NCBI GenBank assembly: GCA_022575985.1
Contig: JAKSXM010000285.1
Span: 186,001-250,000, forward strand
Source of the DNA: Anagrus nilaparvatae
Taxonomy: Eukaryota; Arthropoda; Insecta; Hymenoptera; Mymaridae
Direction of reading: 5' to 3'
Length of the DNA stretch: 64,000 bases
Part shown: one piece after another, positions 45,141-55,919 of the stretch
Numbering within the stretch: the stretch's first letter is position 1
Layout: every line of letters begins with the position of its first letter
Made by a program: the position numbers and the translations under genes
The notes under the pieces: generated by a model
The model's input: the letters and a program-made list of their open reading frames with translations, nothing else
Told to the model about the DNA's origin: nothing
The model's database searches: none

Positions 45141-46529
45141 TTTCCATGAGATTTTAAAATGGCAATATCAAAGTGAAAGATAATTTTTAGTTTTTCTTAT
45201 GCCATATGCCATTATTTTTTTTTAGGAAAAATGACGATTAAGAATATTTTGTTATTGCTTAAGAAACCGCCCTGCCAAAAGTATAAATATTCTACAGTAT
45301 AGTCTCGAAAATATACTTAAGAACATGCTTGAGAATATGCTTGAGAATATGCTTGAGCATATAATTTGAGAATGTAGAATATGCTTGAGCATATATTTGA
45401 GAATGTACTATTATTGTCCAAATAAGAATATTCTCAAGAATATCCTAATCATTCTAATATATAATATTATTTTTCATTTTAGAACTTATTTGCACATGTA
45501 ATCAAAAATTAAATTTCAATAATTTATATTATACATTAAATTTTTTAATCTACTTATAAGTATAATTTAATTAAAAAATTATAAATAATTTTTAATAAAT
45601 TTGATTTTCAATGAAATTCATAGCAAAAAGTACCTAATTTTTTTATGGGAGTTTAAAATGACAATATCAAGAAAAGGATAATTTCTAGTTTTTTTGTTAT
45701 TTTACTTTATTAGATAAAATCGACCATCAAAAATATTTTGTTAAGGTCTTAAGAGCGATAGAATTAAAATGCAAAAAAAAAGCTAAAACTTGGAGAAAGT
45801 AAAGTAAATATAATTTAATTTTACACGTATTTTTTTTTTTTATAATTGACCGAATAGTTTTTGAGAAAATAAATAATTAAAAAATAAATTAACACAGGCT
45901 CTTATGGGGAATTTTAAAAAATGAAAAAAAAGCATTGAAAATACAAAACTCAGATATTTTTTTTAATAAGTTGATAAATAAAGTCCCAATAAATAAAAAG
46001 AGACCTTAAAATTTACAATCGACCGTCATTTTTTATGGTTTTACTTAATTAACTTAACTTAAATTAAGTTAATTAACTTAAAATTAACGTTTATTCTGCT
46101 ATTGAGGTAGAGTCATTAATTATATTTTTTTATTTATTTAATTTTCTTTATAAATAATTAAATAATATTATTTAAATAATAAATAATTTATTTAATGCTA
46201 AAATTAAGTTAATAAAATTCATTTTTAGGCTTTGAATAGTAATAATTAAGTATTATTGAAAAAATTTTTTTATTTATTTAAAGTTGCAATCCGTATTTTT
46301 TTACATGAGTAAGACAAGGATGCAGATAGGCAAAATCCTAACTGCAATATTTTATAGTTTTTTTAATTCTTAATAGGTTTTGCATATAATTTTTTTTTAA
46401 ATAATAAATTTTTAAATTTCTTCTAAATTTATTATTTAAAAAATTTAATTAAAATATTTGTCATTTTTTTGTAATTATTATTATTTATAAAATAGTTATA
46501 ATTATTTTTTAATTAAGATTGTTGCTACT
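45141..46529. other. AT-rich stretch with short repeats, no gene
   Basis: Holds a short tandem array at about 45300-45415 built on GAGAATATGCTT (about five units), an AACTTAAATTAAGTTAATTA palindromic patch near 46045, and long A and T runs. No gene-length frame. Confidence 0.5.
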
Positions 46530-46922
46530 TATTAAATGCACGCGCGTTTTTATTTCGATATGGTTATTTTTCTAGGAGGTGAAAAAAAATCCCAACTACG
46601 ATAGGGGCTTTATCACGCCATTTCAAAGACTTATCCTACTTTGCTGGCGTATCAACTGATTTTAAGGGTATGGTAATGATTATTTTATCGAAAAACATAT
46701 TCTCGTTCCTAAACATCAGTCCGCGCATGCGCTTTGCGACTAAATTTAAGATAGAAAGCACGCATATCACGCGATATACATCGAAACGCTTACAGAATCA
46801 ACCCCCAGGAGAGGTTTTTAACTATAACAATGTACATAGTTACTGTATCGAAGACATGTACTTTTTAGGATAGGATATATTTTATTTATTATTCAAGGTT
46901 TTCATGAATTGTTTGTATAATA
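46530..46922. other. No confident gene; less AT-rich stretch
   Basis: Contains GCACGCGCG, CGCGCATGCGCTTTGCGAC and an open frame of 67 codons at 46670 that has no recognisable motif and starts at a non-ATG. I do not call it a gene. The sequence does not recur in the window. Confidence 0.35.
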
Positions 46923-49408
46923 TCTATATATATATATATATATATGCCGATAGAGAATTTTTTTAGTTTGATAGGATTGACTAGACGATAAAAGCTAGAG
47001 AGACGCGGTTTGCGGCAAAAAACGCGGAAAAATTGCAGAAGTGACATAGGCTACACAGGATTTCGATTGATGCCAAAGAAAATTTTTGTCGCCAAAAAAA
47101 CGATTGTTCAAAAAAATGATCATTTTTTTTGTTTTCTAGGCCAAATCACCATTATGTATGTATGCCCGAACGCGATAAACTAGACCACAATAAAAGCTAG
47201 AAATATCGGGTTTACGGGAAAAGACGGCAAAAATTACCGGTCAAAACATAGGCTTGGTTTCATTTCAATTAATTGGAACAAAAATTTTGTATGTTGAAAA
47301 AACTGAATTTCCAAAAAATAAATTTTTATGCAATTTAAAAAAAAAACCTAAAAATCTGAGAACTAAGGAAAAATTTTACTGTGGCAAAGTCTTTCATTCC
47401 ATTTGGGAATATTTTTTACGATTGCACCTAAATTTTGGAGTGAATCGGTTGGATCTGTAAAAATTTACAATAATTTTTCAAAAATTTAAAAAGTTTTGGA
47501 CTAATCCTACTAATAGCGTTAGAGAATTTTTTAAGTTTGATGATCACGCCTAGACGAAGTTAGCTAGAAAGACGCGGTTTGCAGCAAAAAACGAGAAAAT
47601 ATTTCAGGAGTGTCATAGGTTTTATAGGATTTAGATTAATGCGAAAGAAAATTTTTGTCGCCAAAAAAACTTTTTTTCAATGATCATTTTTGATGTTTTC
47701 GTAAATTTTCAAAAAATCGTAATTAACTTAAAAAATTGAAATTTTTTTGTAATCAGAAAAGTTTTTATATGATTTAGAATTGTTATTTACGTGTCCACCT
47801 AAATTTTCAAGCAAATCGGTTTGATATTTCCAGAGTTACATATATTTTTTAGCATAAAATTTGGATTTCAAATTCATATCTATATCTATCTATATATATA
47901 TATATGCCGATAGAGAATTTTTTTAGTTTGATAGGATTGACTAGACGATAAAAGCTAGAGAGACGCGGTTTGCGGCAAAAAACGCGGAAAAATTGCAGAA
48001 GTGACATAGGCTACACAGGATTTCGATTGATGCCAAAGAAAATTTTTGTCGCCAAAAAAACGATTGTTCAAAAAAATGATCATTTTTTTTGTTTTCTAGG
48101 CCAAATCACCATTATGTATGTATGCCCGAACGCGATAAACTAGACCACAATAAAAGCTAGAAATATCGGGTTTACGGGAAAAGACGGCAAAAATTACCGG
48201 TCAAAACATAGGCTTGGTTTCATTTCAATTAATTGGAACAAAAATTTTGTATGTTGAAAAAACTGAATTTCCAAAAAATAAATTTTTATGCAATTTAAAA
48301 AAAAAACCTAAAAATCTGAGAACTAAGGAAAAATTTTACTGTGGCAAAGTCTTTCATTCCATTTGGGAATATTTTTTACGATTGCACCTAAATTTTGGAG
48401 TGAATCGGTTGGATCTGTAAAAATTTACAATAATTTTTCAAAAATTTAAAAAGTTTTGGACTAATCCTACTAATAGCGTTAGAGAATTTTTTAAGTTTGA
48501 TGATCACGCCTAGACGAAGTTAGCTAGAAAGACGCGGTTTGCAGCAAAAAACGAGAAAATATTTCAGGAGTGTCATAGGTTTTATAGGATTTAGATTAAT
48601 GCGAAAGAAAATTTTTGTCGCCAAAAAAACTTTTTTTCAATGATCATTTTTGATGTTTTCGTAAATTTTCAAAAAATCGTAATTAACTTAAAAAATTGAA
48701 ATTTTTTTGTAATCAGAAAAGTTTTTATATGATTTAGAATTGTTATTTACGTGTCCACCTAAATTTTCAAGCAAATCGGTTTGATATTTCCAGAGTTACA
48801 TATATTTTTTAGCATAAAATTTGGATTTCAAATTCATATATTTATATATATTTATAAGTTATTATATATACACTTGTGGATCCTATGGAAGGGTAGCTAA
48901 GCTTTGTATTGCTGATTACTAATTATCTGTCTGGGTTCATATGCCCGTAATTTTTATGATTTAGTAAATTTTAGATAATACTTTGGGTAAAAAAAGATTA
49001 TTTTACAAAATATAGAGTAACCTAAAACAACATATTTTTTGAAAAATAAAGTCGCAGGGGTCCAGGGGGGCGCAGCCCCCATGGTGGCTGCCGGGGCGAG
49101 CGAAGCGAGCCGGAGGCAGCTAGTATTTATATATATTTATAAGTTATTATATATACACTTGTGGATCCTATGGAAGGGTAGCTAAGCTTTGTATTGCTGA
49201 TTACTAATTATCTGTCTGGGTTCATATGCCCGTAATTTTTATGATTTAGTAAATTTTAGATAATACTTTGGGTAAAAAAAGATTATTTTACAAAATATAG
49301 AGTAACCTAAAACAACATATTTTTTGAAAAATAAAGTCGCAGGGGTCCAGGGGGGCGCAGCCCCCATGGTGGCTGCCGGGGCGAGCGAAGCGAGCCGGAG
49401 GCAGCTAG
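46923..49408 (+). mobile_element. Probable non-autonomous Helitron with tandem duplications
   Basis: The proposed left end is A|TCTATATATA (46923) and the right end GGCAGCTAG|T (49408), fitting Helitron insertion between A and T with 5' TC and 3' CTRR. Just inside the 3' end are a GGGGGCGCAGCCCCC hairpin and the GC-rich word GGGGCGAGCGAAGCGAGCC. The interior is an exact 960-bp duplication followed by an exact 285-bp duplication; each 285-bp unit has its own CTAG|T (49123 and 49408). There is no Rep/helicase gene, so it is non-autonomous. Confidence 0.6.
46930..48839 (+). repeat. Exact 960-bp tandem duplication
   Basis: The block from GCCGATAGAGAA at 46946 to about 47879 recurs exactly 960 nt later to 48839, with no difference that I can find. 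Within each copy an older, diverged duplication pairs about 46950-47100 with 47520-47670 (GACGCGGTTTGC, AAAATTTTTGTCGCCAAAAA). The identical 68-codon frames at 47254 and 48214 follow from the duplication and are not called genes. Confidence 0.95.
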
Positions 49409-49410
49409 TA
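48841..49410 (+). repeat. Exact 285-bp tandem duplication at the Helitron 3' end
   Basis: 48841-49125 and 49126-49410 appear identical, including the GC-rich hairpin and CTAGTA end. Tandem 3' ends are expected if rolling-circle replication overran the first terminator, but an assembly artefact must also be considered. Confidence 0.9.
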
Positions 49411-49918
49411 TATATATATACATTATACCCATACCTATAAATAAGTTTTTATTGATTAATTATACTTTAATTTAATGAAATATACAGTATAAATACTGCT
49501 TTCGTTCCTAATTTTTTGAATAAATTTTTTAGATTTTATTATAAATAATAAAATCGAACTATTAGTAACTAAGATTTTTATTTAATTATCTACGTTTCAG
49601 AGGAACTTAGCCTCCCTTTTCAAGATCTAAAAAATTACAAATATTTTTTACAACAAAAATTGTTTTACATTTAAATTATTTTTACTGTAATAATAATTTT
49701 TTAAAAAGAAAACTTACAAATTAACAAAAAAATTTTTAAATTATAGCACAAAAAATGTGCATTTCTTATTATTCTGTGCAAAAATAACAATTTTGAATTA
49801 AAACACTGATTTTTGATTCAGTAGAAAGAACACACGAAGTTCTTATTCCTAGTGATAATGAAGTACTAAAGATTATTTTAAAAATAATTTTAAATTAATA
49901 TACAAACGCAGTAATTCA
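49411..49918. other. No gene; inverted partner of 53030-53150
   Basis: AT-rich. The part at about 49505-49635 (words TCTACGTTTCAGAGGAACTT and AGCCTCCCTTTTCAAGATCT) is repeated inverted at about 53030-53150, so the fold-back cluster at 49.9-52.7 kb is bracketed by this pair. Confidence 0.5.
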
Positions 49919-51562
49919 TATAGGTCGATATTCCTCAAGTGTATGTAAACCTAATTCTTGGGTCTTCAAATCGGTCCCAAAATATTTTTCCCTCAAAGTA
50001 CTATCGAAAATAAGTTACCTCCCCAATTTTTAGCCTCCTAGATCTTCTCCTTCATTTTTACAGCCAAATTACTTTTTTTTGTGCTTTTTATATTTTTAAA
50101 GGACCCCGCACAAAAGTATAGGATTTTGCCTTTCGGTCGAATTGGCTGAATTTTAGATATGTTGTAGATTTTATCATTCTGAACAAAAGTCTCAATGGGC
50201 ACAAAGCTCAAAAGTCTCAACTTTGGCGGCTACGGAGCTTGAAAGCTCCAAAGCTCCACCATGACAAGATCGCTTCAAAACCTTTTTTCTTTTATTTTTA
50301 AAGTATACCTTTATGTTTTTGAAGTCGCTAATTCCAAATCTGATGTCAAATTGACATTTTTGACAATTGGCAGCTGTCAACTAGCTGTCAAATTGACAAC
50401 AGAATTCAAAAAAACTTAAAATAATGATTTCACACTATGTTTTCGAGGTTGCTGAATTCAAATCTGATGTCATAATGACAAAGTTGAAAGTTGGCAGCTG
50501 TCAAATAGCTGTCAAATTGACAACAGAATACAAAAAACTTAAAATAATGATTTCACAATATGATTCCGAGGTTGCTGAGTTCCGAAAACATATTGTGAAA
50601 TCATTATTTTAAGTTTTTTATCATCTGTTGTCAAGTTGACAGCTAGTTGATGAAATTGAAATTGATGAAAAAACGATGTTTTATTGATTTTTTCACACTT
50701 CTAATAATTTAAAATTCATTAAAATGAAAAAAAAACTTTTAATATGATTAAAATTTTGAAATTTAAGATTAATTGACTTTTATTGTATCAAAAAAGTTTA
50801 TATTTCTTGCTTTAGTTAAATTTTAAATGATTAAAAGTGTGAAAAAATCAATAAAACAACCTTTTTTTGATAAATGAATTTTTTTTGAAATTGCAAGTAT
50901 TTTGGGGAAAAATTTAAAAATTCGTAAAATTGATACGAAATTTTGAAAATACACAAAAATTGGTATCCTTATGTAAAATTTCCCGCGGAATCCGAATTTT
51001 TGGTCAGATTTTTGATTGGTCACGTGACTTGGCGGGAAATTTGAAATTTTTAAAAAATGAAAATTTTGGAATCAGTTTTTTTGCTCTAGATTTTTTAGGG
51101 AGCCAAAAAGCAAAACAAAAATTTTACCATAAAAAGTGTACACGAAGAAAAAAATTTTGGGTATTTCAAAAGTAAAATTGGTTTGTCTGCTGGGGAGTTA
51201 TGAATGCTAGAAGTTGTAACGTATTTACTCGATTTCTCGCGCATGCGCATCTCGAATAAAATTTTTAACCACGGAATCGGATAGCCAGGGAAATTTCCTA
51301 TCCGGGCCTAAGAAGGAAAACTTTTTTTGCAATAAAATAAGAGTCTGAGACAATTTTTAGTAATTTTTGCGCTCTTAAAATTTAAAAATATAAAAAGCAC
51401 AAAAAAAAGTAATTTGGCTGTAAAAATGAAGGAGAAGATCTAGGAGGCTAAAAATTGGGGAGGTAACTTATTTTCGATAGTACTTTGAGAGAAAAATATT
51501 TTGGGCCCGATTTGAAGACCCAAGAATTAGGTTTACATACACTTGAGAAATATCGACCCATA
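49919..51562. mobile_element. Fold-back/TIR element, family FB4, with nested FB2
   Basis: About 180 bp at 49919-50097 (TAGGTCGATATTCCTCAAGT, then CTTGGGTCTTCAAATCGG) return inverted at about 51380-51562. The interior holds a truncated FB2 copy (50098-50650), a smaller inverted pair (about 50655-50720 with 50815-50875) and the TTGGCGGGAAATTTGAAATT and AGCCAGGGAAATTTCCTATC words shared with 33950 and 62110. No transposase. Confidence 0.65.
50098..50650. mobile_element. FB2 MITE, truncated copy nested in FB4
   Basis: Begins AAAGGACCCCGCACAAAAGT exactly like 6512. It has an internal duplication of the TTGGCAGCTGTCAA block, and loses similarity after TTGACAGCTAGTTGATG, so the right terminus is missing. 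Confidence 0.7.
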
Positions 51563-51588
51563 TATAAAATCAAAACGTTATAGAAAAC

Positions 51589-51627
51589 CAAGGCAGATAT
51601 ATTAATATTAATAATATATCTGCCTTG
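51589..51627. repeat. Perfect hairpin, 16-bp stem
   Basis: CAAGGCAGATATATTA and its exact inverse flank a 7-nt loop. It lies between two fold-back elements. It could be a tiny MITE remnant or a cruciform site. Confidence 0.7.
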
Positions 51628-51649
51628 ATAAAAAACGTACTTTTGTATA

Positions 51650-52075
51650 CACTGTAAAAAGTAACTTTCTTGGATTTACAAAGTAAAATACAATTTTTTC
51701 GAAAAATTAGTAAATTTTCAATAAATTATGTAAATATTCGATAAAAATTGTAAATTTACTAAATTTAGTATATTATAAAAAAATTCGAGAATTCTCGATT
51801 ATTTTATGTGAGTTTACGAAAAAAGTTGTAAATTCACAACTGTTTTTCATAAATTTACAACCATTTTTTGAAAATTTTCGAAAAAAATTGTAAATTATCA
51901 ATTTTTCTTGCTAATTTACAATAAAAATCGAGAATACTCGAATTTTTTGATAATATACTAAATTTAGTAATTAAATGATTTTTTTCGAATATTTACAAAT
52001 TTTTTCGAAAATTTACTAATTTTTCGAAATTGTTCTAATTTTATTGTTAATACAAGGAAGTTACTTTTTACAGTG
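51650..52075. mobile_element. Fold-back MITE, family FB5 (CACTG ends, TA target)
   Basis: Begins CACTGTAAAAAGTAACTT and ends with the inverse AGTTACTTTTTACAGTG. TA flanks each side, consistent with a Tc1/mariner-type TA duplication. The arms contain repeated TTTTTCGAAAATTTACAA-like words, so the whole is almost self-complementary. Confidence 0.7.
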
Positions 52076-52197
52076 TATATAAAACTAGTGTAATATAAAC
52101 AGTTATTATACAAGGGGTTGAAAGTATTTTTTGAACTTAAGATACTTAGAATCTTAATAAATTTTATTAAATTATAGAATTAAATTTCTGGAAAGTA

Positions 52198-52733
52198 CAC
52201 TGAAAAAAATATCCGTTTGCCGCAAGCGGAATCCGCTTGCCGTAAGAGAAAAAAATCCTCTTGCCGCGAGAGGAATTCCGCTTGTCGCAAGCGGATTCCT
52301 CTTGCGGCAAGAGGATTTTTTCCGTTTGCGGCAACCGGATTCCTCTTGTGGCTAGAGGATGGTTTTTTTATTGTAACTATCATAAAAACCGATAAAGAGT
52401 TAAAATTGAATAAAAATTTAAACAATAGGTCTTGATTTGTATATTACAAATATATAATTGATTAAAGTAGCGATTCCTAGTTTTAGTTTGAACGTTTTTT
52501 TATTTAAAATAAATGTAAAAGTTATTGTGAAGTAGGTAATTGTGAATTAGTTTGTAATAAAAATTCATGTTACTTGCATTAATTATATTAATATTGTTTA
52601 AATTTTTATTCAATTTTTAACTCTTTATCGGTTTTTATGATAGTCACAATAAAAAAACCATCCTCTAGCCACAAGAGGAATCTGCTTGCGGCAAGTGGAT
52701 TCCGTTTGCGGCAAACGGATATTTTTTTCAGTG
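52198..52733. mobile_element. Fold-back MITE, family FB6 with palindromic array
   Basis: Begins CACTGAAAAAAATATCCG, ends with its inverse, and is flanked by TA on both sides. The left arm carries about seven 20-22 bp units built on CTTGCCGCAAG (52212-52365), each nearly palindromic and GC-rich. The right arm keeps only about three units (52665-52712). The inner arms (AAAACCGATAAAGAGTTAAA) are exact inverses. The frames read through the units are artefacts. Confidence 0.75.
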
Positions 52734-52739
52734 TATGAA

Positions 52740-53340
52740 CGAGATAGAAATTGAAAGTAAAAAAATTATTTCATTTTTTGAAATGAAACGGATTTTTTAA
52801 CATACAAAGGCGTCGCAGGGAAAATTCATATTTTAGTAATACTCACAATTAAAGTTAAGGGACAGAGGCACTATATTATATTCTTATTTGTAGAAATTGT
52901 TAATTAGATAATCTATTGTTTATTAAATCCACGGTATTTTTATAAAAATATTTTAGATTTTGGGTATCCTGAATCTTAGTTAACGAAAATTTGCAATCAC
53001 ATGTATGTGGAGCATTTCATTTGTATATTTTCAGATCTTGAAAAGGGAGGCAAAGTTCCTCTAAAACGTAGATACTTAAATAAAAATAGATCGATTTTAT
53101 TATTTATATCAAAACCCAAAAAATCTAATCAAAAAATTATACTTTTAAACGTATAATAAAACTAATGCCTATGTTCAAATTATAAAAACTGTACATTTAT
53201 TATTTAAGACTTTTTTACAAGCTTTGAGGTCAATTTCGCTCATGTGCATTTAATTATTTTACTTGGTGTAAAGACTCATTCTACTCTATAACTTTGAGGT
53301 AGTCGAGTGATAATATACATATTCTATATACACTTACAAA
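52740..53340 (+). promoter_or_regulatory. Upstream region of the odorant receptor gene
   Basis: No gene lies here. Near the gene, TAATATACAT (53311) sits about 30 nt before TTCAGTCA (53341), which resembles an insect initiator (TCAGT); the pair is a plausible but weak core promoter. Further upstream, 53030-53150 is the inverted partner of 49505-49635. Confidence 0.25.
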
Positions 53341-53413
53341 TTCAGTCAAAGTTCACATTTGCTGAAAGTATTAGTAGTAAAAATTGTTGATTATGAAAAT
53401 TTAAACAAATAAA

Positions 53414-55697
53414 ATGGAAATTTCACGATTACCATTTAAAATAGTATCTAATATCGGAGGTTGGAAACTTATCGACAGAAAATTTAATATTTTTCGTACA
53501 GTTTATGAATATGTACTTTATTTCGATTTTGTGACGTTTTTAATTTTATTTTTTATGCATGTACTTTCTGGACTATTGACATCCAAATTGAATTTTCTGG
53601 AAACAAGTGAAGATATGTATGTTTCGTTATCCTACTCGATAACTTTATTAAATATCATTAGCTTACTTTGGAATAGTAAGAAGATATACCAGTTGCAAAA
53701 ACTTATTTTATCAGCTGCTGATGTGCATGCCAAAGATGAAATGGATTTGGTTGAAAAAACTGAAAAATTTATCAGGTAAATTTTTATTTTAAAAATAAAT
53801 TATAATCTATGGTCCAAACAATTTTGAATTTCTCGTTTAAGAAAAATAACACTTTTTTCTGGATCAGTGGGCATGATGTTAGTGACTACTACTTTCATAG
53901 GACCATTGTTAGCAAACGAAAATGATCGAGTGTTGCCTCATCCTTTATATACAGTGGGCGTATTGGATAAAGTAAATTATTGGTATTACTATGTCTTGGA
54001 ACTTATAGCAGGTGCCTACGCGACTATATCAATCTCCAGTTATTATTGTTTATTTGTGGGTATAGTTTTAAGAATTGTTAATCTGTTTGACATCTTAGCT
54101 ATCAGATTAAAATCTCTATTTGAATACATGAAATCAGTCGACAAAAGAAATAACATAGAACATGAAAAATTCGCAGAAATAGTCAAGGAACATCAAATAA
54201 TTATTGAGTAAGTTCCTAATTTTAAAGTTTTAAGGTTGTTGTTCGGTACAGCTAGCGAACCTAGCGGATTATTTCGCGAAGTTCAACCAAATTTAATATT
54301 ATTATTATTATTATAAGTAAAAAAAAAATAAAAATATTTGCTTATTACAAATTTCAGAAGAAAAATTATGACTATTTTTATTGATGAATACTTTATTTTT
54401 GTTATAAAAATTAATAAAAGTTAATAAAAACTTAAAATATTATAAATTTGCGAAAAAAATTTTTGTTTTTTTTCAACTTTAGATCTTAATATTTCTGATA
54501 AAAAATGGCCAATTCCCTTGAAATTTTAAAATGATATTCTAATACTATTCATTAAATTCAAAATTAATTTTCTTTCACATCTGACGTCTCGTTTAGAAGC
54601 ATTTACAAAAAGACGCTAGATTTCAATGCATTTTCACGCGTCTTCCTATTCTAATAATGTATAAGAATTGAACTTTGGAGTTTAATAACTCGTAAACTAA
54701 ATGGTGAATTATCTTAATTTTTTAACATTAGATGTATTTTAATGTAATTTAAATTAATCCCCTGTTAAAATTATATTCAATTCTGACGTTGACGCATGTA
54801 CCGAACAACAACCTTAAAGTAAATAAATATTAAGTTTCTTACAATTTATTGATTGTTTTTACAGTTCTGCAGATTTGTTGATAAATATATTCGAAATACC
54901 ATTGATATGTATGTATTGTGTTATAGTGATATTAATTAGTCTGATTGTATTCACTTTGTCGACAAGTGACATTGATGCAGCCGCTGTTGGTAGAATGTCA
55001 TCGTTTTTAGTATTTGTTTTGGTTCTTATATTTACTCCCTGTTACGCTGGAGAATTGATGATGAATAAGGTAAGAAAAATTTGTAATGGCGCGATGTAAA
55101 AAGTGCGTTTTCTCTCTATTGAGAAAAAAGTCATGGGAGCAAAAAAAGAATAGCACAGATCGCAGTTTACCCGAATAGAATCGGAAGTATGGGCCGATCT
55201 GGCCCAGATACGGCGTGATCTGGCCCAGATACGGCGTGATCTGGCCTAGATCTGGCCCGGATCTGGGCCGGATCGGCCCATACTTCAGATTCTATTCGGG
55301 TAGTAATTAACGTGCGATCTGAGCCATTTTTATTCGTTGCTCCCTTTGTTAAAAATGTATTATTTATTCGAGTATAGAATTTCAAAAATTGGATATAAAT
55401 TTTAAAGAAAATTTACCAATTTTTAGAGTACAGATTTTGTAGATGAACTTTATGAAGTCGACTTTCATTCTTTAAACAAATCTAGCAGAAATACAATTTT
55501 GATAATGATGATACGTTCGTCGAAACCTCTAATACTAACGGCTGGCCCACTATTAGAATTCAATTTTTATTTATTTATTAAGGTAACTCAATAAATATAA
55601 AAAATTTTTAAATAATTTTACTTTAAAAAATTTTTTCTTCTTTAAGGTCTTGAAAGTTAGTTATTCATTTTTTAATTTCTTGCAATCATCAAAATAA
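53414..55697 (+). CDS. Insect odorant receptor (7tm_6), 5 exons, 379 aa
   Basis: Ligand-specific subunit that would pair with Orco in the dendrite membrane of olfactory neurons to form an odour-gated cation channel. Exons deduced from frame and GT-AG sites: 53414-53775, 53842-54207, 54865-55069, 55427-55582, 55647-55697. They sum to 1140 nt, phases agree at every junction, and the stop is TAA. Length 379 aa is usual for the family. Visible landmarks: several hydrophobic segments (about residues 32-55 and 73-92 in exon 1; two or more in exon 2), KEHQIIIDSADLL before the exon 3 membrane segment, and the diagnostic C-terminus MMIRSSKPLILTAGPLLEF ... VLKVSYSFFNFLQSSK. No frameshift, so it should be functional. 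Intron 2 holds a MITE and intron 3 a GC-rich hairpin. Orthology cannot be told. Confidence 0.92.
54234..54813. mobile_element. TTAA-flanked MITE in odorant receptor intron 2
   Basis: The 17-bp inverted ends GGTTGTTGTTCGGTACA and TGTACCGAACAACAACC are each bordered by TTAA, as left by piggyBac-type transposases. The 580-bp interior has no transposase. The insertion leaves both splice sites of the intron intact. Confidence 0.75.
55155..55322. repeat. GC-rich hairpin element in odorant receptor intron 3
   Basis: CAGATCGCA at the left pairs with TGCGATCTG at the right, and inside them ACCCGAATAGAATC pairs with GATTCTATTCGGGT. The centre holds two tandem units of GATCTGGCCCAGATACGGCGT (21 bp) and further GATCTGG words. 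The whole stands out against AT-rich DNA and may be a small fold-back element. Confidence 0.65.
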
Positions 55698-55768
55698 CTG
55701 ATACAATAATGTGAAGAAATAGAGGTAGCAGTTCCTAACAGTATAGATATTACTTCAACCCTAATTTA

Positions 55769-55774
55769 AATAAA
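55769..55774 (+). terminator. Polyadenylation signal of the odorant receptor
   Basis: AATAAA 71 nt after the stop codon, the first perfect hexamer downstream and at a normal distance. Confidence 0.5.
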
Positions 55775-55919
55775 CCCTTAAAACAATTATTTTTTTAAAA
55801 TTCCTTATCTTTAGATTAATTTTAAATTTGAATTTTCACTTCATAAAATTCAGGTGATCTCCATGTATATACTCTATGGCTAACATTCTTTTTTTTTCTT
55901 CATATATGCTGACAGTAAA

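Noticed and set aside
47254..48420. Two identical 68-codon frames (47254 and 48214)
   Set aside because: Identity follows from the exact 960-bp duplication. The frame has no motif and lies in a Helitron-like non-coding element.
52180..52435. Arg/Ala-rich frames on both strands
   Set aside because: They read through the palindromic CTTGCCGCAAG array of FB6.
53867..53868. Exon 2 acceptor of the receptor at TTTTTCTGGATCAG (53867)
   Set aside because: It puts the downstream frame out of phase with exon 1; the acceptor TTTCTCGTTTAAG at 53841 restores the frame.
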